Assembly (NCBI RefSeq): GCF_040327995.1
Contig: NZ_JBEPIJ010000002.1
Coordinates: forward strand, 186,001 to 250,000
DNA from: Solimonas thermocellulolyticum
GTDB taxonomy: Bacteria > Pseudomonadota > Gammaproteobacteria > Nevskiales > Nevskiaceae
Length of the DNA: 64,000 nucleotides
Reading direction: 5' to 3'
Part shown: positions 50,801-59,508 of the stretch, one piece after another
How the letters are laid out: each line of letters begins with the position of its first letter
How positions within the stretch are numbered: position 1 is the stretch's first letter
Translations under genes and position numbers: made by a program
Notes under the pieces: generated by a model
Seen by the model: the letters and a program-made list of their open reading frames with translations, nothing else
Databases searched by the model: none
What the model was told of the DNA's origin: nothing

Positions 50801-51702
50801 TGGCGGCGCTGCGCGACGACCCCGACTGCGCGCGCGAGGAGTTCGAGGCGGTCGGCGCGGCCGACGATCGCGGCCTGATCGTGCAGCCGAGTTTCGACGT
50901 CTCAAACGTCACGCCTCACGTCTCACGGCGACCCCAGGTCGCGATCTTGCGCGAGCAGGGCGTCAACAGCCACGCCGAGATGGCCTGGGCCTTCGACCGC
51001 GCCGGTTTCGAGTCGGTCGACGTGCACATGACCGATGTGCTCGATGGCCGCGTGCGTTTGGCCGACTTTGCCGGTGTGGTCGCCTGCGGCGGCTTCTCCT
51101 ACGGCGACGTGCTCGGCGCCGGCCAGGGCTGGGCCAAGACCATCCTGTTCAACGAACGCGCGCGCAACGAGTTCGCGGATTTTCTGGCGCGCGAGGACCG
51201 CTTCGCCCTCGGCGTCTGCAATGGCTGCCAGATGTTCGCCGCGCTCAAGTCCATCATTCCTGGCGCGCAAGCCTGGCCGGCGTTCCGGCGCAATCGCAGC
51301 GAACAGTTCGAGGCGCGCTGGTCGCAAGTCGAGATCCTACCGTCGAAGTCGCTGTTCTTCGCCGGCATGGAAGGCTCTAAGCTGCCCATCGCCGTCGCCC
51401 ACGGCGAAGGCCGCGCCGTGTTCGAGCAGCCTGCCGATCTCGCCGCGCTGCAATCCGGCGGCCAGGTGGCGATGCGCTACCTCGACACGCGCGGGGGTGT
51501 CGCGACCCGTTACCCGGCCAACCCCAACGGCTCGCCCGAGGGCATCACCGCGATCTGCAACGCCGACGGCCGTGTCACCATCCTGATGCCGCATCCGGAA
51601 CGCAGCGTGCACGGTGTCACCGGCTCGTGGTGGCCGAAGCGCGACGCGGCGACGACCCCGTGGCTGCGGATGTTCGAGAACGCGCGACGCTGGGTGAGCT
51701 GA
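47863..51702 (+). CDS. purL: Phosphoribosylformylglycinamidine synthase
   Basis: FGAM synthase, fourth step of de novo purine synthesis, single-chain gammaproteobacterial form of 1279 residues (E. coli 1295). N-terminal PurS-like region 1-150, FGAM domains with NSEHCRHKIFNAEF, VETHNHPTGISPHPGA and DDNPILSIHDVGAGG, and a C-terminal glutaminase domain with CGGFSYGDVLGAG, the nucleophile Cys in GVCNGCQM and the His/Glu of MPHPERSVHG. AAGGA precedes ATG 47863. The linker before the glutaminase domain (QPSFDVSNVTPHVSRRP) is encoded by heptamer repeats. A long upstream frame is discarded. It is convergent with mlaA. Confidence 0.97.
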   Translation: MSVTVLPGAASFSAFRIARLIDALRSYVPGLTGLDARDLYLIDADGVGTDALRRLLGPGPDAIEAADALIYVVPRLGTTSPWSSKATDIARVCGLAGVRRIELGRVFRLHGVTAIPEAALALLHDPMMESVLTRASDLQHVFDQQPRRGLRRVDVLGGGAAALVAANRDWGLALSDEEIAYLVQHYRAAGRNPTDAELMMFAQVNSEHCRHKIFNAEFTVDGETQPHSLFGMIRMTYAATPQGVLSAYKDNAAVIEGHHGMRWFADADRIWRRHDEAVHILMKVETHNHPTGISPHPGAGTGAGGEIRDEAATGRGAKPKAGLCGFSVSNLRVPDFVQPWEQQPELLAQGRPERMASALQIMLEGPIGAAAYNNEFGRPNLAGYFRSYELITPDGRNRGYHKPIMIAGGYGNIRAEHVRKRPVIEGARLIVLGGPAMLIGLGGGAASSMATGSSSAALDFASVQRANPELERRCQQVIDACWALGDDNPILSIHDVGAGGISNALPELVHADDRGGRFQLRDVICADPALSPMEIWCNESQERYVLAIAPQDLERFAALCARERCPYAVVGVATAEQRLLVEDRELGEPAVDMPMPVLLGKPPRMQRHTQRAPSRVAPLDTKAIDVAQAVQRLLALPAVASKNFLITIGDRSVGGLTVRDQMVGPWQVPVADCAVTATGFESITGEAMAMGERTPLALLDGPASGRMAVAEAVLNIAAAPIAKIEDIRLSANWMAACGQFDEDARLFDTVKAVGAELCPQLGIAIPVGKDSLSMKSVWTHDGQTRSQTAPLSLIVSAFAPVTDVRRVLTPQLVADADTRLLLVDLGNGKHRLGGSALAQVYAQLGDVPPDLDDPRQLKAAFALIQQLNAEGRLLAYHDRSDGGLFVTLAEMAFAGHCGISVDIAALGHDPVAALFSEELGFVVQVRADDAAAVRAVFADAGLAVHDIGAPNRSDTLVIEGLFAAAREGLHKAWSELSYRMAALRDDPDCAREEFEAVGAADDRGLIVQPSFDVSNVTPHVSRRPQVAILREQGVNSHAEMAWAFDRAGFESVDVHMTDVLDGRVRLADFAGVVACGGFSYGDVLGAGQGWAKTILFNERARNEFADFLAREDRFALGVCNGCQMFAALKSIIPGAQAWPAFRRNRSEQFEARWSQVEILPSKSLFFAGMEGSKLPIAVAHGEGRAVFEQPADLAALQSGGQVAMRYLDTRGGVATRYPANPNGSPEGITAICNADGRVTILMPHPERSVHGVTGSWWPKRDAATTPWLRMFENARRWVS
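50902..50929 (+). repeat. Heptamer tandem repeat inside purL linker
   Basis: Four 7-bp units: TCAAACG, TCACGCC, TCACGTC, TCACGGC. They encode SNVTPHVSR in the interdomain linker just before the glutaminase domain. Since the linker tolerates change and 28 is not a multiple of 3, the frame is held by the flanks. A period of seven is unlike codon-driven repetition. Confidence 0.6.
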
Positions 51703-51774
51703 CGCGGCTTGGCGGTCACCGCTCGCGGCCTCGGCGAGGCCCGGCCTGCGCGTTCGAACGATGCGCGGGCGCTG

Positions 51775-52509
51775 TCAGTCCTCGGGCAACTCGGGTTCGA
51801 GCAGTTCCGGCGGTGGCTCGCCGTCGTAGACCAGGTTCAGGCGCCGCTGCAGATAGGCGGTGCGCACGAAGACGTAAGGGTCGAACTGCTGTTCCAGCAC
51901 GTCGTCGAAGTCGAGCAGCCGCGAGCGGCCGTCGACGATGTCGATCCCGGCGAGACCGACGCGTTGCCAGTCGGTGACCGAGTCCACGTACTGCAGCGGA
52001 TCGGTCCAGTTGTCGCCGATGCGGCCGACCAGATCGCGGTTGGTGGTGGGGCCGAGCAAGGGCAGCATCAGATACCAGCCCTCGCCGACGCCCCAGCGGC
52101 CCAGGGTCTGGCCGAGATCCTCGTCGTTCTCGCTCAGGCCCACCAGTGTCGCCGGATCGAGGAACCCGGCAAGACCGTAGGTGCTGTTGAGTACGAAGCG
52201 CCCGGTGTCGCGTGCAGCCTGCACGAACTTGCCCTGCAGCAGGTCGTTGACGATGACGGTGGGATAGAACAGGTTGTCGAAGAAGTTGTCGATGCCGGTG
52301 CGCACCACCCCGGGCACCACCGCGGCATAACCCTGGGCGACCGGACGCAGCACGTAGCGGTCGGCGGTCATGTTGAAGGCGTAGACCGGCCGGTTGATGC
52401 GCTCGAGCGGATCCAGCGGCTCGTACGGGGAGTTGTGTGCACAGGCGGACAGCGCCGCCCCCAGGCAGACGAATGACCAGCGCAGCGCGCGCACGGCAGA
52501 GGGTTTCAT
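51775..52509 (-). CDS. mlaA: MlaA outer-membrane lipoprotein
   Basis: VacJ/MlaA, 244 residues. Forms a channel in the outer membrane that takes phospholipid from the outer leaflet for return to the inner membrane. Lipobox LSAC (LGAALSACAHN), then DPLERINRPVYAFNMTADRYVLRP, VVRTGIDNFFDNLFYPTVIVNDLLQGKF, TYGLAGFLDPAT, ETLGRWG-like QTLGRWGVGEGWYLMLPLLGPT and DSVTDW. It is the last gene of the mla operon, overlapping mlaB by 4 bp. The E. coli mlaA is unlinked; linkage here is common elsewhere. Confidence 0.96.
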   Translation of the reverse strand: MKPSAVRALRWSFVCLGAALSACAHNSPYEPLDPLERINRPVYAFNMTADRYVLRPVAQGYAAVVPGVVRTGIDNFFDNLFYPTVIVNDLLQGKFVQAARDTGRFVLNSTYGLAGFLDPATLVGLSENDEDLGQTLGRWGVGEGWYLMLPLLGPTTNRDLVGRIGDNWTDPLQYVDSVTDWQRVGLAGIDIVDGRSRLLDFDDVLEQQFDPYVFVRTAYLQRRLNLVYDGEPPPELLEPELPED

Positions 52510-52799
52510 GTCGTGCCGTCCCCCGTGTGCTTGTGGGTCTGGGGCACGTCGATGCCGAGCAGCGGGGCGACGCCGAAAAAGCCCAGCAGGCTGCGCAGCT
52601 GCGGCGGCGCACCGACGAATTCGAGCGGGCGCCCGGCGCGTTGCGCGCGGCGCTTGAGCTCCAGCAGCAGCGCGATGCCGGCGCTGTCAGCCTCGCGCAC
52701 GGCGTCGAGTTCGATGCGTCCGTCGGCGATCAGCGCGTCGGCGCGCGCGTAGCCTTGCGCGGCACGCGCGAAGCTCAGCGCATCGGCTTCGAGCCTCAT
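52506..52799 (-). CDS. mlaB: MlaB, STAS-domain subunit
   Basis: Cytoplasmic STAS-domain subunit of the MlaFEDB ABC transporter, 97 residues. The STAS core DGRIELDAVREADSAGIALLLELKRRAQ fits the family; Ser in the DSAG motif is present. It binds MlaF and stabilises the complex. Its ATG overlaps the mlaC stop (ATGA) and its own stop overlaps mlaA. The weak family conservation makes position the stronger evidence. Confidence 0.88.
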   Translation of the reverse strand: MRLEADALSFARAAQGYARADALIADGRIELDAVREADSAGIALLLELKRRAQRAGRPLEFVGAPPQLRSLLGFFGVAPLLGIDVPQTHKHTGDGTT

Positions 52800-53431
52800 C
52801 GGGTGCCGTCGCCGGTCTCGGCGCCGACCACGAGCTGCCCGGCCTTGATGCGCTCGATCACCTTGGGGATGCCGTTGCGCTTGATCTCGGCGTCGAGCTG
52901 GGTGCGAAAGTTGAGCACCAGCGAGATGTTCTCGGCCTTGATGTCCCAGATCTTCCACTCCTCGCTGCCCTTGGGCTGGCGCACCGAGAACTCGATCGGG
53001 ATCGGCGGCTTGCCCGGCTCCTTGCGGATGATGGTGGTCGCTACCGTGCCGCGGTTGCCGCTCAGGCGCGCCGGCTTGACTTCGATTTCGATCGAGTCGT
53101 AGTACTCGAGCAGGCGGTCGGCGTAGGTGCGGATCAGCATGTCCTTGAACGCGGCTTCGAACTCCGCGATCTGCTCGGGCGAGGCCGACTTGAGGTGGTT
53201 GCCGAGGATGACCTTGGCGATGTAGGGCGTATCGAAGTGCGGGACGATCTTGTCCTCGACCATCGCGTAAAAGGCGGCCTTGTCCTTCTGGTAAGTGGCC
53301 ACGTTCTGGGCGATGTCGGCACGCACCGCGTCGGTGGCGTCGCGGATGATCTGGTCGGGCGCGGCGGCCTGCGCGGCGAATGCCAGCAGCGTGCCGGTCA
53401 GGGCGGCGGTCAGGCGGGTCAGCAACGTCAC
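52796..53431 (-). CDS. mlaC: MlaC periplasmic phospholipid carrier
   Basis: Soluble periplasmic shuttle, 211 residues. Signal peptide MTLLTRLTAALTGTLLAFAAQAAA. Ttg2/MlaC family marks: FYAMVEDKIVPHFDTPYIAKVILG, EFEAAFKDMLIRTYADRLLEY, and the late WKIWDIKAENISLVLNFRTQL. It moves phospholipids between MlaA and MlaFEDB. Overlaps mlaD and mlaB by 4 bp each. Confidence 0.96.
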   Translation of the reverse strand: MTLLTRLTAALTGTLLAFAAQAAAPDQIIRDATDAVRADIAQNVATYQKDKAAFYAMVEDKIVPHFDTPYIAKVILGNHLKSASPEQIAEFEAAFKDMLIRTYADRLLEYYDSIEIEVKPARLSGNRGTVATTIIRKEPGKPPIPIEFSVRQPKGSEEWKIWDIKAENISLVLNFRTQLDAEIKRNGIPKVIERIKAGQLVVGAETGDGTR

Positions 53432-53970
53432 GGTGCCTCTCCTGTCGATGGGCCTTTGGATGCGGTGAGCGCGTCGGCGAGCTTGGCGATCGCTTCGGCG
53501 AGCTTGTCGTTTTCGCTCTCCCCCTGGCCGGCGAGGAACTGGCCGATCAGGTTCTCCAGCACCAGCGCGCCTTGGGTCAGCGTCAGTTCGCTGCCGTCAC
53601 GCAGAAACTCGTCCATGCCGCCGGGCTCCAGGCCGATGTACTGCTCGCCGAGTAGGCCGGCGGTGAGGATCTTGGCGCTCGAATCCTCGGGGATGCGGTC
53701 GAAGCGCTCGAAGATGTCGAGCGTCACGCGCGCCTCGAAGGTTTCGGGGTCGATCTCGATCGCGCGCACGCGCCCGATCTTGACACCGGCCATCGTCACC
53801 GCCGAACCCGGCTTGAGTCCGCCGATGTTGCCGAACTTCGCGGTGACCGTGTAGGTGGACCCTCCGCCGACGCCGTCGAGACTGGCGACGCGGAACGTCA
53901 GGACGAAGATGGCGGCGACGCCGAGGCAGACGAACAAGCCGACCAGAATCTCCAGCGCTTTGGATTGCAT
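53428..53970 (-). CDS. mlaD: MlaD, MCE-domain subunit
   Basis: Inner-membrane anchored MCE protein, 180 residues. One N-terminal membrane helix (LEILVGLFVCLGVAAIFVLTF), then the MCE domain about 35-115 (YTVTAKFGNIGGLKPGSAVTMAGVKIGRV). It forms the hexameric ring that receives lipids from MlaC. The C-terminal GQGESENDKLAEAIAKLADAL is helical. It starts 30 nt after mlaE. Confidence 0.96.
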   Translation of the reverse strand: MQSKALEILVGLFVCLGVAAIFVLTFRVASLDGVGGGSTYTVTAKFGNIGGLKPGSAVTMAGVKIGRVRAIEIDPETFEARVTLDIFERFDRIPEDSSAKILTAGLLGEQYIGLEPGGMDEFLRDGSELTLTQGALVLENLIGQFLAGQGESENDKLAEAIAKLADALTASKGPSTGEAP

Positions 53971-54000
53971 GGGCGTGGTCCTAGGGTCGTGTGGAGGCCG

Positions 54001-54768
54001 TTAACCGAACATGAACGCGGTGAGGATGAAGTCCAGCGCCAGGATCGACAGCGAGGACACGACAACGGTCGAGGTCGTGGCCCGCGACACGCCTTCCGAG
54101 GTCGGCGCCGCGTGATAACCCTGGTAGACCGCGATCCAACTGATCGCAGCGCCGAACACCAGCGCCTTGAAGTAGCTCTGCACGAGGTCTTTGATCTCGA
54201 CGCTGCTGCGGATCTGCGACCAGTAGCTGCCGGCGTCGACGCCGAGCAGTTCGACACCGATCGCATGTCCGCCGGCGACGCCGATCGCCATCACGCAGAA
54301 GATGCCGGACAGCAGCGGCATCGCGATCAATCCGGCGAGAAAGCGCGGCGCGATGACGCGGCGCATCGGGTCGACCGCCATCATCTCCATCGCCGAGAGC
54401 TGGTCGGTGGCGCGCATCAGCCCGATCTCGGCAGCCAGCGCCGAACCGGCGCGGCCGGCGAACAGCAGCGCGGTGACCACCGGCCCCAGCTCGCGCACGA
54501 TCACCAGCGCGACGAACACGCCGAGCGACTCCTCGGCACCGAAGCGCACCAGCGTGCGAAAGCCCTGCAGTGCCAGCACCATGCCGACGAAGCTGCCGGA
54601 CAGCACGATGATGATCAGCGACAGCACGCCAACGCTATAGATCTGCTGCACCACGAGGCGCGGACGCAGCAGCGCAGCCGGCACCGCGGCGAGCATCGTC
54701 AGCAGGAAAAACTGGGCGCGGCCGAGACCGGCGAGGAATCCCGACAGGACCTGCCAGATGCCGTTCAT
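54001..54768 (-). CDS. mlaE: MlaE permease
   Basis: Transmembrane permease of the MlaFEDB transporter, 255 residues with about five or six helices. Family marks: IIIVLSGSFVGMVLALQGF, SLGVFVALVIVRELGPVVTALLFAGRAGSALAAEIG, MRATDQLSAMEMMAVDPMRRV and VSRATTSTVVVSSLSIL. The gene follows mlaF after an unusually long 127-bp gap holding period-7 repeats. Confidence 0.96.
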   Translation of the reverse strand: MNGIWQVLSGFLAGLGRAQFFLLTMLAAVPAALLRPRLVVQQIYSVGVLSLIIIVLSGSFVGMVLALQGFRTLVRFGAEESLGVFVALVIVRELGPVVTALLFAGRAGSALAAEIGLMRATDQLSAMEMMAVDPMRRVIAPRFLAGLIAMPLLSGIFCVMAIGVAGGHAIGVELLGVDAGSYWSQIRSSVEIKDLVQSYFKALVFGAAISWIAVYQGYHAAPTSEGVSRATTSTVVVSSLSILALDFILTAFMFG

Positions 54769-54787
54769 GCCGCAGCTCCGCTGCGGC

Positions 54788-54887
54788 AGTTTCCAGCGAT
54801 CAGTTTCCAGTTACCAGTAGAAGCACGGCGTGGCGCTGCTGGCGCAGGCGGCTGTTTCTGGAAACTGGAAACTGGAAACTTGAAACT
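54788..54887. repeat. Inverted pair of period-7 repeat arrays in the mlaF-mlaE gap
   Basis: Left arm 54788-54818 reads AGTTTCC, AGCGATC, AGTTTCC, AGTTACC, AGT. Right arm 54860-54887 reads GGAAACT three times then TGAAACT. GGAAACT is the reverse complement of AGTTTCC, so the two arrays can pair across a 41-nt spacer. They lie between the stop of mlaF and the start of mlaE, in a gap with no gene, and would form a hairpin in the operon mRNA. Confidence 0.85.
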
Positions 54888-54895
54888 ACTTACTT

Positions 54896-55720
54896 TCACG
54901 CCGTCTCTCCCATCAGATCGCCTTCGAGCGTGCGTGCCGTCTTGTACTGAAAGGCGATCGGCCCGTCGTAGCGGCCTTCGAGGAACTGGCGCACCAGCGG
55001 CGATTCGGAAGCGCGGATCGCCTCCGGCGTGCCGTGGTCCAGCACCTTGCCGCCGTGGACGATGTAGGCGTAGTCGGAGATCGACAGCACTTCCTCGACG
55101 TCGTGGGAGACGACGATGCTGGTGATGCCCAGCGACTCGTTGAGCGAGCGAATCAGACGCATCAGCACGCCCATGCTGATCGGGTCCTGTCCGGTGAAGG
55201 GTTCGTCGTACATGACCATGTCCGGATCCAGGGCGATCGCGCGTGCCAGCGCCACGCGCCGCGCCATGCCGCCGGACAACTGTTCGGGATAGAGCTGCGC
55301 CGCACCACGCAGGCCGACGGCTTCGAGCTTCATCAGCACGATGTCGCGGATCAGCGCCTCCGGCAGTTGGGTGTGTTCGCGCAGCGGAAAGGCGACGTTC
55401 TCGAACACCGACAGATCGGTCAGCAGCGCGCCGTGCTGGAACAGCAGGCCCATGCGCTTGCGCAGGCGGTAGAGCGACTGGCGTCCGAGCTTGTGCACGT
55501 CTTCACCGTCGAACAGCACGCTGCCGGCGCTGGGCCGCCACTGGCCGCCGATGATGCGCAGCAGCGTCGTCTTGCCGGTGCCCGACGGTCCCATGATCGC
55601 GGTCACGCGGCCGCGGCGGATGTCGATGTCGACGCCGTCGTAGATCGGCCGCGCGTCGTAACCGAAGCGCAGGCCGCGCACGCGCACGAGGACGTCATCA
55701 TTCGGATCAATGCGGCTCAT
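54896..55720 (-). CDS. mlaF: MlaF ATP-binding subunit
   Basis: ATPase of the MlaFEDB phospholipid transporter, 274 residues. Walker A GPSGTGKT (about 44-51), Q-loop FQHGALLTDLSVFENV, signature LSGGMARR, Walker B MVMYDEPF, and the switch His in VVSHDVEEV. The MlaF-type Q-loop GALLTDL is characteristic. First gene of the leftward mla operon. A C-terminal tail (PIAFQYKTARTLEGD) follows the core. Confidence 0.96.
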   Translation of the reverse strand: MSRIDPNDDVLVRVRGLRFGYDARPIYDGVDIDIRRGRVTAIMGPSGTGKTTLLRIIGGQWRPSAGSVLFDGEDVHKLGRQSLYRLRKRMGLLFQHGALLTDLSVFENVAFPLREHTQLPEALIRDIVLMKLEAVGLRGAAQLYPEQLSGGMARRVALARAIALDPDMVMYDEPFTGQDPISMGVLMRLIRSLNESLGITSIVVSHDVEEVLSISDYAYIVHGGKVLDHGTPEAIRASESPLVRQFLEGRYDGPIAFQYKTARTLEGDLMGETA

Positions 55721-55774
55721 CGCGGATTTTCACGTGCGGCCACGCATGTGCGGCCGTCGGCGGTCGGGGACGGA

Positions 55775-56464
<690 letters not shown>

Positions 56465-56471
56465 CGTCCGC

Positions 56472-57608
56472 TCAGATGTCGAGCCACAGGCGCACGGTGT
56501 CGATCATCTGGGTCAGCAGGCCGCCTTCGGCGACCGGCTGCAAGGCGACGAGCGGCAAGGTGCGCAAGGTCTTGCCGTCGACGCTCAGCGTCACCGTGCC
56601 GAGCACCTGTCCGGCGGCGATCGGCGCCACCACTTGCGCCTCGACCACCGGGTCTATGCTCAGGCGATCACCGCTGCCGCGCGGCAGCGACAGCGCGACC
56701 GTCTCGGCGACGCCGACCGGCAGCTCGCCGACCTCGCCTTTCCAGACGCGGACCCGCGACACCGGCTTGTCCGCGCCGAACAGGGCGATGTTTTCGTAGA
56801 AGCGGAAGCCGTAGTCGAGCAGCGCCTTGGACGCCGTGGCGCGCTCGCGCATGCCGCTGGTGCCCATGACCACGGTGATCAGACGACGTCCGTCGCGCAC
56901 TGACGATGCAGCCAGACAGTAGCCCGCAGCCTCGGTGTGGCCGGTCTTGATGCCGTCGGCGCCCGGTTCCATGTCGAGCAGCAGATTGCGGTTCGGCTGA
57001 CGAATCGCACCGCGATGGCCGAAGGTGAATTCGCGCACGGCGAAGCGCTTGTAGTCCTCGGGGAAGTCGCGGATCAGTGCGTCCGAGAGCAGGGCCACGT
57101 CGTGGGCCGTGGTGTAGTGCTGTGGATGTGGCAGGCCCGTGGAATTGACATAGTGCGTGTCCTTCATGCCCAGGCGCGCCGCGTGCTTGTTCATCAGCTC
57201 GGCGAACACCGCCTCGTCGCCGGCGATGTGCTCGGCGATCGCCACCGTCGCGTCGTTACCAGACTGCACGATGCTGCCCATCAGCAGATCCTCGAAGCGC
57301 ACGCGTTTGCCGACCTCGACAAAGGTGCGCGAGCCCTCGGTGCGCCAGGCCTTCTCGCTGATCAAGACCTGGTCGTCCAGCCTCACGTGGCCGCGCGCCA
57401 GCTCGTCGAAGGCAACGTAGGCGGTCATGATTTTGGTGATGCTCGCCGGTTCGACGCGCTGCATCGCATTCTTTTCGGCGAGTACTTGCCGGCTGTCGAA
57501 GTCGTAGAGCACGTAGCTGGTGGCGGCGATGTCCGGCGGCGCGGGCACTTCGGCGATCACGACCGACGGCAGGCACGCGAGGCACAACAGTCTGAGAAAT
57601 CCTTTCAT
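56472..57608 (-). CDS. dacC: D-alanyl-D-alanine carboxypeptidase (PBP5/6 type)
   Basis: Low-molecular-mass penicillin-binding protein that trims pentapeptide side chains, 378 residues. Signal peptide MKGFLRLLCLACLPSVVIA. Active-site triad: SITK with Ser56 and Lys59, SGN (116-118) and KTG (221-223). A C-terminal PBP5 beta domain (about 275-355) precedes an amphipathic anchor helix (LLTQMIDTVRLWLDI). The start at 57608 gives the signal peptide directly. Could equally be called dacA. Confidence 0.95.
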   Translation of the reverse strand: MKGFLRLLCLACLPSVVIAEVPAPPDIAATSYVLYDFDSRQVLAEKNAMQRVEPASITKIMTAYVAFDELARGHVRLDDQVLISEKAWRTEGSRTFVEVGKRVRFEDLLMGSIVQSGNDATVAIAEHIAGDEAVFAELMNKHAARLGMKDTHYVNSTGLPHPQHYTTAHDVALLSDALIRDFPEDYKRFAVREFTFGHRGAIRQPNRNLLLDMEPGADGIKTGHTEAAGYCLAASSVRDGRRLITVVMGTSGMRERATASKALLDYGFRFYENIALFGADKPVSRVRVWKGEVGELPVGVAETVALSLPRGSGDRLSIDPVVEAQVVAPIAAGQVLGTVTLSVDGKTLRTLPLVALQPVAEGGLLTQMIDTVRLWLDI

Positions 57609-57676
57609 GACGGCAGGGTCGGTGATGGAAAGTGAAAGCCGGCGCGCGCGGCCAAGCCGAAGTTTAACGACTGTGT

Positions 57677-58498
57677 TCACCGGCGCATCCAGATGGGTGC
57701 GAATCCGGCCTGACGCAAGCGTGCGTGCGCGGATTCGGCCGCGGCCGAATCCGTGAACGGTCCGAGCACGACGCGGTGCACCGCCTCGCCAGGGCCCTCG
57801 TCGATCAGGATCTGCGCGTCGCGGTGGCCGTGACGCGCCAGTTCCTCCTTCATCGCCACCGCGTTGATCGGATCGGCATAGGCGGCGATCTGCAGCCAGT
57901 TTTCGTTCGGTGCGGCGGGGGGGGCGAGCGGATCGAGGGCGACGACCTCGACCTCGGCGCTGCCGGCTTCGAGCATGCCGAGCTTGGCGGCCGCGGCGTA
58001 GGACAGGTCGATGACGCGGCCGCGGTGAAACGGACCGCGGTCGTTGATGCGCACGACCACGCTGCGGCCGTCGTCGAGTCGCGTGACGCGCGCGTAGCTC
58101 GGCAGCGGCAGCGACTTGTGCGCCGCCGTCATCTGGTACATGTCATAGACTTCGCCGTTGGCCGTGCGGTTGCCGTGGAACTTCTTGCCGTACCACGAGG
58201 CGATGCCGCGCTCGCGAAAGCCGCGCGCGTCGTCGAGCACGCGGTAGGTTCTGCCGAACACGCTGTAGGTCGGCGCGTTGCCGCTGCGCGAGCGCGGCTC
58301 CGAGCGCGGCACGGCATCGGGAATGTGCTCGATGCCGTCGGGCACCTCGTGCGGCGCCGGCGCCGCATCGCGTTCGAGCGCATAGCGTCCGGCGTTGGGG
58401 TCGTCGCTGTTTGGCTGGCGCTTGGGTCCGGGGGCGCCGCAAGCGGCTAGCGCGGCCGCAAGCAGCAGCATCGTGGCGCGTCGCCCGGCTCGCATCAA
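57677..58498 (-). CDS. rlpA: RlpA septal-ring lytic transglycosylase
   Basis: Rare lipoprotein A, 273 residues, a peptidoglycan lytic transglycosylase that prefers naked glycan strands. Lipobox LAAC (AAALAACGAPG), then a double-psi beta-barrel with GIASWYGKKFHGNRTANGE, YQMTAAHKSLPLPSYARVTRLDDGR and VRINDRGPFHRGRVIDLS. The SPOR domain is at about 195-273 (WLQIAAYADPINAVAMKEELA, VVLGPFTD). It overlaps mltB by 4 bp. Confidence 0.95.
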   Translation of the reverse strand: MMRAGRRATMLLLAAALAACGAPGPKRQPNSDDPNAGRYALERDAAPAPHEVPDGIEHIPDAVPRSEPRSRSGNAPTYSVFGRTYRVLDDARGFRERGIASWYGKKFHGNRTANGEVYDMYQMTAAHKSLPLPSYARVTRLDDGRSVVVRINDRGPFHRGRVIDLSYAAAAKLGMLEAGSAEVEVVALDPLAPPAAPNENWLQIAAYADPINAVAMKEELARHGHRDAQILIDEGPGEAVHRVVLGPFTDSAAAESAHARLRQAGFAPIWMRR

Positions 58499-59508
58499 AT
58501 GGACGTCTCCTCACGCGCGGCGGCGTACGCCTGTTCGATGCGCTGCGCGAGCTGGGCCACCGCCATGCCGTAGAACACGCGCGGGTTGTACGACATCACC
58601 GAGTAGAAGTTCGGCAACGCCAACCAGTATTCGCGCCCGCCGCCGTCGAGCGTCAGTTCGATCAGGCCGACCTGGGTCTGCGGCGGCAGCGTGGTGGCGG
58701 CCTTGACGCCGAGGGATTCTAGTGCGGCCACGGTGTGAGTGACGTTGCGGCCGTTGACCGGCACGCCGTCGGGTGGCGCGTCGGCGAGCTGCGCGCGCAC
58801 CACCAGCGGCTCGCCGCGGCGCCAGGCACGCGTTCGGTCGTACTGCGTCAGGTAGCGGCCGATCGAGCCGATGGCATCGGCTAGGGTCCACAGGTCGCGG
58901 CGCCCGTCACCGTCGAAGTCGACGGCGAGGCGCCGGTAGTTGCTCGGCATGAACTGCGCGGCGCCCATCGCGCCGGCATAGGAGCCCTGCGGCTGCGCCG
59001 GCTCGAAGCCAAAGTCGCGGCAGAAGGCGAAGAACTCGGCCAGCTCGGCGAGAAAGAACGCATGTCGCGTCGGGTGATCGAAGCCCTGCGTCGCCAGTGC
59101 GTCGAGCACGCGCACCGAGCCGGTGATGCGGCCGTAGCGCGTCTCGATGCCGAGAATGCCGGCGATCACCGCCGGCGGCACGCCGTACTCGGCCTCGGCG
59201 CGCGCCAGGTACGCTCGCTGCGTGCGCAGCAGCTCGGCGCCGTGGCGGATGCGGTCGTCGTCGATGCGCCGCGCATACTGCGTCCAAGTCTCGGTCTTCT
59301 CCGGCGCCTTCTGTTCGCGCTCGACCAGTTGCGGTAGACGCTGCGCTCCGGCCAGCGACTGACGTACCCAGTCGAGCTGTTTGGTGTCGAACGCGAACTG
59401 GCTCGACAGCCGCGCCAGGAGCTCCGGCGTGCGCGCGTGGTTGCCGTAGTCGGCGCGCGCAGGGAGAGTGCAGGCGAGTAGCAGCAGAGCGATCGTGGAC
59501 TTCGTCAT
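58495..59508 (-). CDS. mltB: Membrane-bound lytic murein transglycosylase B
   Basis: Lytic transglycosylase of 337 residues. Signal peptide MTKSTIALLLLACTLPARA; no clear lipobox, so probably periplasmic soluble. Catalytic Glu122 in ILGIETRYG. Family blocks are GVPPAVIAG, FPARHAFF-like ATRHAFFLAELAEFFAF, QGSYAGAMGAAQFMPSNYR and DFDGDGRRDLWTLADAIGSIGRYL. Its ATG overlaps the rodA stop (ATGA) and its stop overlaps rlpA. Confidence 0.95.
   Translation of the reverse strand: MTKSTIALLLLACTLPARADYGNHARTPELLARLSSQFAFDTKQLDWVRQSLAGAQRLPQLVEREQKAPEKTETWTQYARRIDDDRIRHGAELLRTQRAYLARAEAEYGVPPAVIAGILGIETRYGRITGSVRVLDALATQGFDHPTRHAFFLAELAEFFAFCRDFGFEPAQPQGSYAGAMGAAQFMPSNYRRLAVDFDGDGRRDLWTLADAIGSIGRYLTQYDRTRAWRRGEPLVVRAQLADAPPDGVPVNGRNVTHTVAALESLGVKAATTLPPQTQVGLIELTLDGGGREYWLALPNFYSVMSYNPRVFYGMAVAQLAQRIEQAYAAAREETSI

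Noticed and set aside
54788..54887. CRISPR array
   Set aside because: Units are 7 bp with no spacers and no cas genes nearby.
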